From assembly GCA_026397915.1 (NCBI GenBank), contig JAPLTX010000021.1:186001-250000 (forward strand): a stretch of DNA of 64,000 nucleotides. Reading direction: 5' to 3'. The first letter of the stretch is position 1. Each line of letters begins with the position of its first letter. The position numbers and the translations under genes are program-made. Below the pieces are notes generated by a model. The model had not been told where the DNA came from. It did not search any database and worked only from the letters and a program-made list of their open reading frames with translations. This document shows positions 1-10,337 of this stretch, piece by piece. Origin of the DNA: Verrucomicrobiota bacterium (lineage in GTDB: Bacteria; Verrucomicrobiota; Verrucomicrobiia; CAIQCK01).

Positions 1-1
1 C

Positions 2-513
<512 letters not shown>

Positions 514-517
<4 letters not shown>

Positions 518-1731
518 GAATTCTCGTCACCATCAAGACCGCCTTGCGCGCGCTGCGGCGCAACAAGATGCGCTCGGTCCTTACCGCGCTCGGCATCATC
601 ATCGGCGTTGGCGCGGTCATCACGATGGTTGGCATCGGCAACGGCGCCAAGGCGCAGATCGAGGCGCAAATCGCCAGCCTCGGCCAGAACGTGATCCTCA
701 TTTTCTCCGGCAGCGTCACACGCACCGGAGTGCATAGCGGTCATGGCGGTGCCGGAACACTTACCGTGGAAGACGCCGAGGCCATGCGGCGCGAAATTCC
801 TGGTGTCATGGCCGTCAGCCCGGAATTGCGCTCCGCTGCGCAGGTCGCAGCGGGCAACCAGAACTGGCTGCCGCAGATTCTTGGCGAAGGGCCGGATTAC
901 TTCGACATCCGCCAGTGGCCATTGGTGGAGGGATCGCCGTTCACCCCGCTGGATGTGCGTGGCGCCACCAAAGTGGCCGTCATCGGTAAGACCACCGCCC
1001 AACAACTCTACGGCGATGAAAGCCCGATCGGCCAGATCGTGCGCATCAAGAACGTGCCGTTCACCATCGTTGGCCTTTTGTCATCGAAGGGCCTCTCGGT
1101 GATGGGCAGTGACCAGGACGATGTGCTCGTCGTGCCCTACACCAGCGCGATGAAACGCGTCCTCGGCACGACGACGCTGCGTTCTATCATGGTGCAGGCT
1201 GCCGATGCAAAGCTGCTTCCCGTGGTGCAGCAACAGATCACCGAACTGCTGCGCCAGCGTCATCGCATCCAGCCAGGCCGGGACGACGATTTCACCGTGC
1301 GCGGCCAGCAAGATATCGCCGAAATGGCAACCGCCCAGTCGAAGACGATGACCATCCTGCTCGGCGCCATCGCGAGTGTCTCGTTGATTGTCGGCGGCAT
1401 CGGCATCATGAATATCATGCTCGTCAGCGTCACCGAACGCACACGCGAGATCGGCATCCGCATGGCTGTTGGTGCCCACGCGAACGACATCCTGCTACAG
1501 TTCCTGACCGAAGCGATCACGCTCAGTTCCATCGGCGGGGTGATCGGCATCGCGATGGGTGTCGGCGCATCGAAGATTATATCGTTGAGTCTCGACTGGC
1601 CAACGTTGATCCCTGTGGTTTGGGTCGTCGTCGCGTTTCTCTTCAGTGCTGCCGTGGGAATTTTCTTCGGATTCTACCCTGCACGCAAAGCCTCGAAACT
1701 CGATCCGATTGACGCGCTGCGATACGAATGA
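514..1731 (+). CDS. MacB-family ABC transporter permease
   Basis: 405 aa. A first transmembrane helix at about residues 20-42 follows the arginine-rich MacB_PCD start (ALRRNKMRSVLTALGIIIGV). A large periplasmic domain of about 220 residues comes next, then three helices in the C-terminal FtsX-like domain (from SLIVGGIGIMNIMLVSVTER; TREIGIRMAVGA; PVVWVVVAFLFSAAVGIFFG) and a terminal PARKASKLDPIDALRYE, a hallmark of this family. It overlaps the ATPase gene by 4 bp and must be its membrane partner in the cytoplasmic membrane. Family members export macrolides, peptides or lipoproteins; nothing here identifies the cargo. It converges on the next gene with only 9 bp between stops. Confidence 0.93.
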
Positions 1732-1740
1732 GGCGCCCCG

Positions 1741-4700
1741 CTACCGCATTTCCGAAGGCAGTCGTGACACGTTTGTGCCCATGCCTTTCCCCACCACCGG
1801 CTTGGCGACTTGTCCGTCAAACGGCTCCTTGAATTCCACCTTCAGCCACCGCGATGCCTTGTCCTGGCCGGTGACGCGCTGGTAGTCGCTAAAGGTCTTC
1901 GGCGAGTAGAACGTCTGGTCGAGCCGGATGAAGCGCGCGTCGTAAAGATTGCGGTCGGCTTGCCAGCGCACGTCCTTCCAAATGCTAATCTCAGGCTGCG
2001 CCGCGCCGGCAACGACGGAATCGCGCAGCGTGACTGCGCCACCGGTGACGAGGAAATTGAGATTGCAAAGCGTCACGCGGCGGGCGTCAAGCACCGCACC
2101 GGCGGTCACGCGGACTTCGTTGGTGCCCGCCATGCGATGAACGAGGACGTTGTCGAGGCGGAGCGTGCAGACCTTGTTGGTGTTCGGTCGGCCGGTGACC
2201 AGCAAAGTCCGCGCGGCCGACGACATCACGACGCTGTTGCTGACCGAGTGCTCGTTGGTATCGAGGAAGTAGAGGTCAAAGCCGAGACAATCCTTGATGA
2301 AGACGCGGTTGTAGTGGCTGACGCTGTCGCCCACGTCACAGATGCCGGTTGAGTTGCCGCTGGAGACGAGGACGTTGACGCGAATTTGGCAGTCGTCGTG
2401 AGCGCTGACGCCGTCGTCGCCACAGTCAACCGCCTTCACGTTCTCGAACAGGATGTCGCGCGTGTAGCCGTGGATGTTGAAGCCGTCGTTGTGGACATGG
2501 GTCGAGGTCACGTTGCGGATGACCAGATGCTCGCAACGCCCGCTGAGGCTGACGCCGTTGGAACGGAGGGGCGCTTCGATGTGGTAGTCGGCGAGCGCCT
2601 TTGCCGGGTCAATCTTGATGTAGAACGCGCCCTTCAGTTGACGCGCATCCCACGGCCTACCGCCTTCGCTCTTGCGCACGATGGGCGCGTCGGGCACGTA
2701 GGTCCATTCGCCGGGCGCAAGTTCCTCGGCCTTCTTCAACGGCGCGCTCGGCCCTTTGCTCGTGCGGCCCATGTGGTTCATCTTGCCGTCAAAAACGAAG
2801 AACCACCGGCCGAGGTTAGCGCCGTTGACTGGCAGCAAGTTGCGGTTGCGGTAAAGCCCCGGCGACACCATCTCCCAATCAGCAGGCTTCAACGGCTCCG
2901 CGCCGTCCAGCGTCGCGCCGTGGCCGTCTAGCGTGATCGGGTGCCCCGGCTCGCCAGACTTGTTGAGGAACGCAGCCGATTCTTTGTAGTGTCCCGGCAT
3001 GAGGTGAATCGTGTCTCCCGGCCCCGCTATCGCGATGGCACGCGTGATAGTTTTGAAAGGTCCGGCTGCCGACGCGTCGTTGCCCTTGGCAGGATCCACG
3101 CGCAGTTCCCGGCTGAAGACCGGCAGCTTCTTGAACGCCTCGTCGGCTTCCTTCTCGCAAGTCTCGTTGAACGCACCGTTGTCGAGGCGGACGTAGAGGC
3201 TCTTCCACGCCTGCTCGGCCAAACGGCGGTCTTTGCGCTGGTCCATGAAGGCTTGCAGCACGCGCTCGCCATCAGTGTCGAACTTCAGCAGCGCGTTGCC
3301 GACGGGTCGGTAACCCCAGTCGGCGTCGGCACGTGCGCAACCGTCGCCGAGCTTGGTGTAGAGGTTTTTCAACGCTTCGACCATCCGCGGCCGCAACGGC
3401 TCCACTTCCTTGTTACGACGCGATGCGAGTTGAGCCAGTGACGTGGCCGCGCGGTCGGAGACGACGACATTATCCTGTTTTGTTGCCTCGATGAGCGTCT
3501 CGATTGCCTTCGGGCTGCGGGTGATGTTTCCCATCGCCTGCGCGGCGGCGAAGCGCACAAAACGGTCGGAGTCGTTCAGCCCCTTCGCAAACACCGGCAC
3601 CAGTTCCTCGTTGGCCATCAAACCGAGCGCACGCATCGCGACGACGCGCACGGCGGGATTGCCGTGCCCGGTGGCGGCCTTGGCGAGTTCGGCGCGCGGC
3701 AGCGGTTGAATTCTCGGCAGTGTGGACACGGCTAATTCCATGAGCGGGTGCGTGGGAAAATGTTGGATCGTTGCCAGCAGCTTCGCGGCGCTCTCCGGGC
3801 GGTTCAACTCGCGCAACGCCTGCGCGGCAACGCAACGGACGGCGTTTTCCGGATCGGCAAGCCCAGCCTCAATAAGCAGCACGGCCTCCGGGTCTTTGGT
3901 CTTTGCCAGTGCCAGCAACGCCATCCGGCGAACGAGCAGGTTCGCGTCCTTCGCCAGCGGCGTGAGATCGGCCACCGTTGCCTTGGTCTTGCCTCGGACC
4001 ACCTGTGCCAGCACGCGCAGCCGCGCCAAATCGTCCTTGGCTTGCAACGCCTCCAGCGGCTGTTCGGGCACGTTGCAGTATTCGAGATACTGCCAGTCGT
4101 CGCCCACCGCGAGCACCAGCGGCACATCGCGCTTGTGGAACGGCTGCCACCGCTCCGCGAACGGGCTGGAGGTCATCGCAGCCACCGCCGTCTTCGTATC
4201 ACGCGTCAGCCAAAGGCAATCCTCGGCCGATTTCAGTTGTGCCGGCCCGTGGCAGCCGCCCCAGACGACGAACTGGTCCACGACGCCATCGCGCACCCAC
4301 GTGTCGAGGTCGAACTGGATGTGGCCGGCGCTGATCGTCGCGCCGACGGCGGTCCAGAACTGCGGCAGGCGCGGCTGGTTCGGGTTGAGGCAGACGCCGA
4401 GCTTCTTGCCGCGCTTGGCCAGTTCGGCTTTCAGTTCGCGCAGGTAGGCGGTGACGGCTTCGCCGCGGAGCGCCTGCCAGTCGTAGCGCGTGGCGTTGCG
4501 GCCAAACGGCTGCGTTCTCAAGTCCACGCCGGTGCGGCGCTTGAACTCCGTCACCGCCGGCTCGCAGAAACCGAACTCGTCGGGAAACCGCAGGCTGAAG
4601 TTCTCGACGTAGGTCAGGAACGCCATGCCGTCATAGCCGTCACGGTCCATGAACTTCAGGTGCAGGTCCGTCAGCGCCTTGCGCGCCTCCGGGTAGGCAA

Positions 4701-5229
4701 ACTCAATCGGCCCGCCCTGCCGCAGCACGCCGTGCTTGTCCACGGGGACCCATTCGGGATGCTGCTGCCGCAACCGCGACTCGCTGTTGTGCGGGAAGTC
4801 GCCGAAGCACGGCGTGTCGGTGGCGCTGCCCCAGTCGAACATCGTGCTGACACCCCATATCTCCATCCCGCGCTTGTGCGCCGCCTCGACCGCAAGCCGG
4901 TCCACGGCCACCTCCTTGTCGAGCCGCAGCAGGTATTTCCAGAACGACGCGTAACGGCAGTTCTCCTCGCGGAACTGCATCGTCTCCAGCCACGCCGCCT
5001 CCTGCAACCCGCGCCAATACACGCGCCGCACGCCGACCCGTTTCAGCAGATCCAACGACGCCTCGATGCTCGCCTTCGAATCAATCGGCAGCCACGACCC
5101 CATCCAGTGGTTGTCGCCCGTGCTGATGAAGCAGTCGAGAATGGGCGGCTTGGACGGCGGCGCGTCCGCGGCAGGCAGTATTGAGGTCAGTGCGAGCAAC
5201 GCGAGGACACAGCAGAAGAAACGGTTCAT
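1741..5229 (-). CDS. Exported three-part protein: GH-like N-terminal domain, HEAT repeats, right-handed beta-helix
   Basis: 1162 aa with a cleavable signal peptide (MNRFFCCVLALLALTSILPA). Residues about 30-390 resemble a TIM-barrel glycoside-hydrolase-like domain: the chain talks of a body plan with WYGD-like aromatic-rich strands (YWRGL, MEIWGVSTMFDWG, YDGMAFLTYVENF). Residues about 410-620 are HEAT-like repeats (LVRRMALLALAKTKD, AVRCVAAQALREL, AVRVVAMRALGLM, FVRFAAAQAMGNI). Residues about 715-1110 begin with a DUF1565-type motif (DPAKGNDASAAGPFKTI) and continue as a parallel beta-helix of the pectate-lyase type. Such combinations are frequent in Verrucomicrobia and Planctomycetes and point to extracellular or periplasmic polysaccharide binding or cleavage. 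The catalytic activity is not assignable. The downstream-facing neighbour at 5306-6883 is on the same strand 76 bp upstream and also exported. Confidence 0.85.
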   Translation of the reverse strand: MNRFFCCVLALLALTSILPAADAPPSKPPILDCFISTGDNHWMGSWLPIDSKASIEASLDLLKRVGVRRVYWRGLQEAAWLETMQFREENCRYASFWKYLLRLDKEVAVDRLAVEAAHKRGMEIWGVSTMFDWGSATDTPCFGDFPHNSESRLRQQHPEWVPVDKHGVLRQGGPIEFAYPEARKALTDLHLKFMDRDGYDGMAFLTYVENFSLRFPDEFGFCEPAVTEFKRRTGVDLRTQPFGRNATRYDWQALRGEAVTAYLRELKAELAKRGKKLGVCLNPNQPRLPQFWTAVGATISAGHIQFDLDTWVRDGVVDQFVVWGGCHGPAQLKSAEDCLWLTRDTKTAVAAMTSSPFAERWQPFHKRDVPLVLAVGDDWQYLEYCNVPEQPLEALQAKDDLARLRVLAQVVRGKTKATVADLTPLAKDANLLVRRMALLALAKTKDPEAVLLIEAGLADPENAVRCVAAQALRELNRPESAAKLLATIQHFPTHPLMELAVSTLPRIQPLPRAELAKAATGHGNPAVRVVAMRALGLMANEELVPVFAKGLNDSDRFVRFAAAQAMGNITRSPKAIETLIEATKQDNVVVSDRAATSLAQLASRRNKEVEPLRPRMVEALKNLYTKLGDGCARADADWGYRPVGNALLKFDTDGERVLQAFMDQRKDRRLAEQAWKSLYVRLDNGAFNETCEKEADEAFKKLPVFSRELRVDPAKGNDASAAGPFKTITRAIAIAGPGDTIHLMPGHYKESAAFLNKSGEPGHPITLDGHGATLDGAEPLKPADWEMVSPGLYRNRNLLPVNGANLGRWFFVFDGKMNHMGRTSKGPSAPLKKAEELAPGEWTYVPDAPIVRKSEGGRPWDARQLKGAFYIKIDPAKALADYHIEAPLRSNGVSLSGRCEHLVIRNVTSTHVHNDGFNIHGYTRDILFENVKAVDCGDDGVSAHDDCQIRVNVLVSSGNSTGICDVGDSVSHYNRVFIKDCLGFDLYFLDTNEHSVSNSVVMSSAARTLLVTGRPNTNKVCTLRLDNVLVHRMAGTNEVRVTAGAVLDARRVTLCNLNFLVTGGAVTLRDSVVAGAAQPEISIWKDVRWQADRNLYDARFIRLDQTFYSPKTFSDYQRVTGQDKASRWLKVEFKEPFDGQVAKPVVGKGMGTNVSRLPSEMR

Positions 5230-5305
5230 GACAGAGCGTGGATGTTGGCTAAGTGGAGTTGAGAGTCAAGCACTGACCTGAAGTCACGGCGAAACGCAGA
5301 TGCGG

Positions 5306-6883
5306 TTACTCGGCCACATTTACCGCATACACTCGTGTTTCGCCCGTCGTGGGAAAACCGACCTTGATGGCAAAACGTTTGCTGGCAGGCAAGCGACTAC
5401 TCTTTGTTTTTGACCATACCACTTCCAGTTGTGTGCCGGACGTGGTCAGCTTAGCGGCGTCCACGCCTGAGAAACCCCGTAGTGGCCGGTCAGACTCGTC
5501 AAGCAATTCCACCGTTAGCGGCGCGTCGGGCGAGAGGCCGTCGGCGTTCACGAACAGCCTCGTGCTACGTTTGCGAGTCTCGACCGGCGATGTAATGAAA
5601 TGAGCCGGCGCGTTCGTGTTGTGTCGCGAGAGGTAGCCGAAGCCGTCGCGACGCAGCGTGGCGAGGCCGATCTCCTGCGAGCGGAACTGGCCTTCGCAGT
5701 CCCAATGCGAATACCAGATGTAGGCTTTGTTGCCGACGTTGGCGAAGGCGTGGCCTTGCAATAGCGCGATGTTGTCCCACTCGCCGTCCTTGCCGCGCGG
5801 GATGATTTTGAAATCCGGCACCGGCTCGCGGAAATGAATGCCGTCGTTGCTGACCACGAGTCCGATGTCAATGCGCGTGCCCCAGAGATGAGTCGAGCCT
5901 TTCGGTCGCTCCTTCGGCCCGTCCTGCCACATACCGTAGAGACCGACGAGCACGTTGCCACGGTTCCAGAGGCCCGCGCCCATGTGCGTCTGCTGGCCGG
6001 CAAGCGGTGTCGCAATTGTCTGGCCGGGCCGTGCGAACGCAAACGCCTTCGCCTTCGACCAACGTGCGAAGTCCGCCGAGCGATGCGCGAGCATGACGCG
6101 ACCGGCATCGCGGCCATCCGGCAGCCACGTCCACGGTGAGATAAGCTGCCCCGTCGCGTAATAGAAGCCGCCGAAGCGATACAAACCCGACACCTCAAAC
6201 CGCTCGCCGCCGCTGTTCGCGGGACGGTCGCCGACCACCTGCCAACGCAGGCCGTCGCTGCTCGTCGCGCAGACGAAAGAACACCAGCGCGATTCGTTTG
6301 GCCCGATCGCACTCCGGCCGCCGCGCACTTCTGCGAATGGCAGGTGGGCGATGAATGCGCATTTGTAGCGCCGGCGCGGGTCGGGATTATCCGGCTCGTG
6401 GATCACGGTGAGAAAGTCGTTCACGCGGCTCAGCGACGGCGGTTCAGACTCGATGAGACAGATGTTGTTCTTTTTGCTGCTGTTGAACTCGACCAGACCC
6501 AGCTCCGGCTTCGTCCAGTGAATGCCATCGCTGCTCTCCGCGTAACACATCGGACGCCACCAGCCGGGCGCCTGGCCGCGCTCGATCTTGCGCTGACTCA
6601 TGCCGAGATACCACATGCGGAACTTGCCGCCGATATGGAGAACGCTGCCGTAGAGGATGGCGTGTCCATAGTCCGGCGAACCCTCCGGCCCGCAGCGCAG
6701 CACGGGATTGGCCGGGTGTTTCTCGGCTTGCACGAGCGTGAGATGCAGGTTGTCGCGCCACGGGATAGCATGGTCGTCGAAGGCGAAGAAGGTCATATCA
6801 CCGGACTCTCTCGGGGCAGCCACCAGCGGCGGGCTTGGGATGTGCGCTACGGCGACTAGCAAGAACAACGACAGGCTTCTCAT
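5306..6883 (-). CDS. Exported beta-propeller glycosidase-like protein (GH32/43/117-like fold)
   Basis: 525 aa with an N-terminal signal peptide ending near VAAPRES. The chain is built of repeated blocks typical of five-bladed propeller enzymes: HPANPVLRCGPEG, FRMWYLGMSQ, CYAESSDGIHWTKPELG, CATSSDGLRWQVVGD, VVSNDGIHFREPVPDFKII and KAYIWYSHWD. Those 'SSDGIHWTKP' phrases are characteristic of proteins annotated as hypothetical glycosyl hydrolases of the GH32/GH43 superfamily. A beta-sandwich of about 100 residues follows at the C-terminus. Substrate unknown. It sits just upstream of the beta-helix fusion gene on the same strand and is divergent from the nucleoside transporter gene. Confidence 0.8.
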   Translation of the reverse strand: MRSLSLFLLVAVAHIPSPPLVAAPRESGDMTFFAFDDHAIPWRDNLHLTLVQAEKHPANPVLRCGPEGSPDYGHAILYGSVLHIGGKFRMWYLGMSQRKIERGQAPGWWRPMCYAESSDGIHWTKPELGLVEFNSSKKNNICLIESEPPSLSRVNDFLTVIHEPDNPDPRRRYKCAFIAHLPFAEVRGGRSAIGPNESRWCSFVCATSSDGLRWQVVGDRPANSGGERFEVSGLYRFGGFYYATGQLISPWTWLPDGRDAGRVMLAHRSADFARWSKAKAFAFARPGQTIATPLAGQQTHMGAGLWNRGNVLVGLYGMWQDGPKERPKGSTHLWGTRIDIGLVVSNDGIHFREPVPDFKIIPRGKDGEWDNIALLQGHAFANVGNKAYIWYSHWDCEGQFRSQEIGLATLRRDGFGYLSRHNTNAPAHFITSPVETRKRSTRLFVNADGLSPDAPLTVELLDESDRPLRGFSGVDAAKLTTSGTQLEVVWSKTKSSRLPASKRFAIKVGFPTTGETRVYAVNVAE

Positions 6884-7002
6884 GTATTACCACCTTTCGT
6901 TACGGTGCCAGAGGAGTTCACCAGATTCCGGTGGACGGGTAAACGATGAACTGCGCTGGCATCTATCGGCCTTACACTGCTAGTATTGCCGGCCAACAAA
7001 CC

Positions 7003-8250
7003 ATGGAACGACTCATCAGCGCCTTCGGTATCGTCGTGATGCTGGCCATCGCCTACGCGCTCTGCCCGCGTGAAAGACGGCGAGCCGTCTGCTGGCGCAC
7101 CGTCGGCTGGGGCATGGCGATCCTTTTCGCATTCGCGATCCTCGTCATGAAGACGCCCGCGCGCGTCGTGTTCCGGCTGGCGAACGATGCGGTGGACAAG
7201 ATGCTCGCCTTCAGCCGCGCCGGCGCGGAGTTCGTCTTTGGCTCGCTGGCGGTCAGCACCGGTTCGCTTGGTTACATCTTTGCGTTTCAGATTCTACCAA
7301 CGATCATCTTCTTTGCGGCACTCATGGGGCTGCTTTACCACATTGGCCTGATGCCGTGGGTGATTCGGAACGCAGCGCGACTGATGAGCCGGTTCATGCG
7401 CACCAGCGGCGCGGAGAGCTTCTCGACGGCGGCGGACATCTTCGTCGGCATGACCGAGGCGCCGTTGGTCATCCGGCCCTATCTGTCGAAGATGACGATG
7501 TCGGAGTTGATGGCGTGCATGACCGCCGGCCTCGCGACGACCGCGGGAGGCGTGCTCATGGCCTATGTCGGAATGCTCAGCCCCCACGTGCCGGGCATCG
7601 CAGGTCATTTGATTGCGTGCAGCGTCATGTGTGCGCCGGCCTCAATAGTCATTGCCAAGCTGATGCTGCCGGAGATCGAGACGCCGGAAACGCTCGGCAA
7701 CACGCGCATTGAGATCCCGCGTATCAGCGTCAACTCCGTGGACGCACTGGCGGCTGGCACGGCCGATGGACTGAAGCTGGCCCTCAACGTCGGCGCGATG
7801 CTGATCGTGTTCCTGGCCATGGTGGCGATGGTAAACTGGGGTTTGAACTGGGTCGGGATGCATGTGTTTCACGCGCCACTAAGCCTCCAGCAAATCTTCG
7901 GCTGGGTGTTCGCGCCGCTGGCGTGGATCATGGGCGTGCCGGCGCAGGACGTGATGCGCGTCGGGAGTTTGCTGGGCCAAAAACTGACCCTCAATGAGTT
8001 CGTTGCCTACGCCAACATGAGCCAGCAGCTTGCGCAGGATGGCGCGTGGCTTACCGAACGCGGGCGGCTCATTGCTTCCTACGCGCTGTGCGGCTTCGCC
8101 AACTTCGGCAGCGTCGGCATCACCATCGGCGGTTACAGCAGCCTCGCACCCGAGCGCCGGAGCGATCTTTCTCGCATCGCGTTGCGCGCGCTCATCGGCG
8201 GCACGCTCACCACCTGCATGGTCGCCTGCGTCGCTGGCGTTTTACTCTAA
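7003..8250 (+). CDS. Concentrative nucleoside transporter (CNT/NupC family)
   Basis: 415 aa from the ATG at 7003; an upstream ATG at 6946 would add 19 residues with no similarity to the family. The protein is highly hydrophobic with about eight to ten membrane segments. It carries the CNT core blocks FFAALMGLLYHIGLMPWVI, FVGMTEAPLVIRPYL and the signature GQKLTLNEFVAY near residue 330, where the family consensus is G-x-K-x3-N-E-F-V-A. It should symport nucleosides with Na+ or H+ across the cytoplasmic membrane. There is no neighbouring nucleoside catabolic gene. The gene is transcribed away from the GH-like genes and converges on the mla operon. Confidence 0.92.
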   Translation: MERLISAFGIVVMLAIAYALCPRERRRAVCWRTVGWGMAILFAFAILVMKTPARVVFRLANDAVDKMLAFSRAGAEFVFGSLAVSTGSLGYIFAFQILPTIIFFAALMGLLYHIGLMPWVIRNAARLMSRFMRTSGAESFSTAADIFVGMTEAPLVIRPYLSKMTMSELMACMTAGLATTAGGVLMAYVGMLSPHVPGIAGHLIACSVMCAPASIVIAKLMLPEIETPETLGNTRIEIPRISVNSVDALAAGTADGLKLALNVGAMLIVFLAMVAMVNWGLNWVGMHVFHAPLSLQQIFGWVFAPLAWIMGVPAQDVMRVGSLLGQKLTLNEFVAYANMSQQLAQDGAWLTERGRLIASYALCGFANFGSVGITIGGYSSLAPERRSDLSRIALRALIGGTLTTCMVACVAGVLL

Positions 8251-8276
8251 AACCGTTGCGGCGCCCGTGCCGCGAC
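8248..8276 (-). terminator. Hairpin terminator at the end of the mla operon
   Basis: An 8-bp stem (GTTGCGGC at 8255-8262 with GCCGCGAC at 8269-8276, one G-T pair) encloses a 6-base loop. Read on the minus strand the hairpin is followed within 2 bases by TTTT (complement of 8250-8252 region), 8 bases after the stop of the TPR lipoprotein gene. It lies between two convergent genes and may serve both. Confidence 0.5.
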
Positions 8277-8283
8277 TGACAGC

Positions 8284-9264
8284 CTATTTCCGTGTAGGCG
8301 CGCCGCTCGTGCGCAGCGCATCGAGAACCTTCCGCACTTCGGCGGCTTCGGCAGTCTTCTTTTGCACAGTCAGGCACTCCACCAACAGGCGGAGCGCGTC
8401 TGCGCGGTCGTCGTTCATCTTCAGCGTGTGGAAGTTTTCGCTGGCGCGGCGCAGTAACGTTTCTGCAGCGGGCAGGTTCTGGCCGGCCGCCAGCAGGACA
8501 CGACCTTCGCCGGCGAGGCTGGCGGCAATGCCCGGAGGATCGGCGAGCGATTCGAACATCGCGCGCGCCCGGCTCCATTTCTCCAACGCGTCGGCGAGCT
8601 TGCGTTGTGCTTCATCGAGCCGTGCGCGGTTGGCAAGCACGACGGCGAGGCCAAGACGGTCGCCGGCCTTCATCATTGCTTGTTCGGCGCGGCGAAGTGT
8701 TTCGTCAGCTTTCGCGAGGTTTCCTTGGCGTTGTTGCCACTGGCCGAATTCGTTGAAGAACAAGCCCTGCAACTGCGGCTGACTGTCGGGCGGCGGCGAG
8801 GCGGCAAGTCTGGCAAACCGCGCTTCAAGCGCGGCGGCTTGCTTTGCCTGCGATTCCACTTGCAGGAGAGTGATCTGGTTCCGCCATCCTTCGTCGGCGC
8901 GACCGAGTTGCTGGTTCAGGTCGGCAGCCTGTTCGAGCAACGCGTGGGCGCGGTCGAGGTTGCCGAGCGCGCGGTGCGCTTGGGCGAGGTTGTGAAGCGC
9001 GATGGCTTCGTTGGCACAGTCGTTTAAGAGGCGGTAACGGTCCACGGTATTCTGCCATTCGCGCACGGCGGCGGACCAGTTTTCGTTTGCCGAAAGCTTC
9101 CGCGCCGTTTCGGCGGCATAACTGGCTCGTGCCACTGTAACGGGCACGACGGGCGGCGGCGGTGCGGAGGAACAGGCGACGAGCAGTAGAAGGCAGAAGG
9201 TAAAAGACAGGAGAAACATCGTCTGACTTCTGATCTCTGACTTCTGACCTCTGTCCTCTCTCAT
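8284..9264 (-). CDS. Outer-membrane-type TPR lipoprotein in the mla operon
   Basis: 326 aa. The chosen ATG at 9264 overlaps the mlaD stop codon (ATGA), giving translational coupling. It places positively charged residues ahead of a hydrophobic stretch and a lipobox (LLLVAC, Cys31). An alternative ATG at 9219 would start directly at the hydrophobic stretch. After a proline linker, residues about 45-310 are TPR-like helical repeats (NCANEAIALHNLAQAHRALG, LAVVLANRARLDEAQRKLAD, RADALRLLVECL). Many MCE operons end with a lipoprotein (MlaA, PqiC or others); this one is a TPR protein and not a PqiC-like domain. It probably acts as a partner of the MCE protein at the outer membrane, which is an inference from position. 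Confidence 0.8.
   Translation of the reverse strand: MREDRGQKSEIRSQTMFLLSFTFCLLLLVACSSAPPPPVVPVTVARASYAAETARKLSANENWSAAVREWQNTVDRYRLLNDCANEAIALHNLAQAHRALGNLDRAHALLEQAADLNQQLGRADEGWRNQITLLQVESQAKQAAALEARFARLAASPPPDSQPQLQGLFFNEFGQWQQRQGNLAKADETLRRAEQAMMKAGDRLGLAVVLANRARLDEAQRKLADALEKWSRARAMFESLADPPGIAASLAGEGRVLLAAGQNLPAAETLLRRASENFHTLKMNDDRADALRLLVECLTVQKKTAEAAEVRKVLDALRTSGAPTRK
9221..9260. repeat. Short degenerate direct-repeat tract (GTCAGAAGTCAGA-type)
   Basis: On the minus strand the unit AGAAGTCAGA/AGAGATCAGA recurs three to four times within 40 bases. The tract sits exactly between the mlaD stop codon and the hydrophobic signal of the lipoprotein, so it is either the charged n-region of the signal peptide or non-coding. 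Similar tracts occur at 13281 and 32584. Confidence 0.5.
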
Positions 9265-10328
9265 TTCCCGCCTCCGATGGCCGGCACGACGATGCTCTTG
9301 ACCGGCTCGTTGGTGACGCCGGTGAACGAGGATTTCAACAGCCAGTTGCGTTTGAGTCCCTGCATCAGTTCGTCGGAGTGGATGACTAGGGCGGAGATTT
9401 TGTTGAGGATGAGGCTGTTAGCCTGGACTTGCGCGTTGAGGTTGCTGGTGATCTGGGCGGAATCCTCCAGCGTGCGTTTCAAGACGGCGGCGATCTCGAC
9501 CATGTTGGTGTTGGCGGTGACGATGGTCGTGTTGGCGGAGGTCAGCGTCGTCTGGACTTGGCGATTGATGTTGGTCGGGATGAGCCATTCGCCGAGCGAG
9601 CCGCGCGGGTCGCGCAACTGCGACGTGATGACGGCGAGGTTGGTCAGGACCGGCCGCGCGCCAAGAACGGTGGCGTCGAGGTTGGTGATGGCGATGGTTG
9701 CGCTGGTCAGGACATCGTTGACGCGGTTGGTGATACCGAGGATGCCGGGCAAGGCTGCTTCGACCTTCGCAACCATCGCCTGAAGCTGGTCTGTTACGGC
9801 GGGCGATTCCACAGCCTCCAGCCCGTAATGCTTTTGTTTGGCGACCGGTTCGTAGAGGCCTTTCCCGGCATCGGCGAGCAGCAACAGGTTTTGGTTTTCC
9901 TCTCTGACGGTTGCCTTGCCGCTGACGCCTTTGGTGACTTCGAGATAACGCCCGCCAAGGAAATCCGCAGCGGCAACTTTCACCTTCGAGTCGGTCCAAA
10001 GATAACCGTAGTAGGGCGACTTGACGCGGAACTCGACAAAGACGTCGTATTCCTCAAACGGCGGCATCGCCTCAACGCGAGTGATTTCGCCGACGTCGAA
10101 GCCCATCAGTTTCACCGGATCGCCGGCTTTGAGACCGTGGCCTGTGTGCAGGTAGGTGTAGTAGGAAACCTTGGGGATGAACCAGCCTTTGCGTTCGGCG
10201 GTGTGGCGCAGGTAGTAAACGAACCCCGTCAGCAACAGCAATGTCGCCAGCAAAACAAAAGCGCCGACAGCGCGCTCAACCCGGCTGAGCCGCGTGCGAA
10301 GTTCCGGTGTCAGGTCTTGGAGTGGCAT
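9261..10328 (-). CDS. MCE-domain (MlaD-family) lipid-transport protein
   Basis: 355 aa. A cytoplasmic N-terminus is followed by one transmembrane helix at about residues 24-45 (AVGAFVLLATLLLLTGFVYY), then an MCE domain at about residues 50-130 with the family phrase GLKAGDPVKLMGFDVGEI. Residues from about 200 on are predicted helical and rich in Asn/Thr/Ile, as in the C-terminal needle or barrel-lining helix of MlaD and PqiB. It should assemble as a hexamer on the MlaEF complex and shuttle phospholipids between inner and outer membrane. The gene lies 9 bp downstream of the ATPase gene and overlaps the lipoprotein gene by 4 bp. Confidence 0.92.
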   Translation of the reverse strand: MPLQDLTPELRTRLSRVERAVGAFVLLATLLLLTGFVYYLRHTAERKGWFIPKVSYYTYLHTGHGLKAGDPVKLMGFDVGEITRVEAMPPFEEYDVFVEFRVKSPYYGYLWTDSKVKVAAADFLGGRYLEVTKGVSGKATVREENQNLLLLADAGKGLYEPVAKQKHYGLEAVESPAVTDQLQAMVAKVEAALPGILGITNRVNDVLTSATIAITNLDATVLGARPVLTNLAVITSQLRDPRGSLGEWLIPTNINRQVQTTLTSANTTIVTANTNMVEIAAVLKRTLEDSAQITSNLNAQVQANSLILNKISALVIHSDELMQGLKRNWLLKSSFTGVTNEPVKSIVVPAIGGGK

Positions 10329-10337
10329 GGTCTGGTC

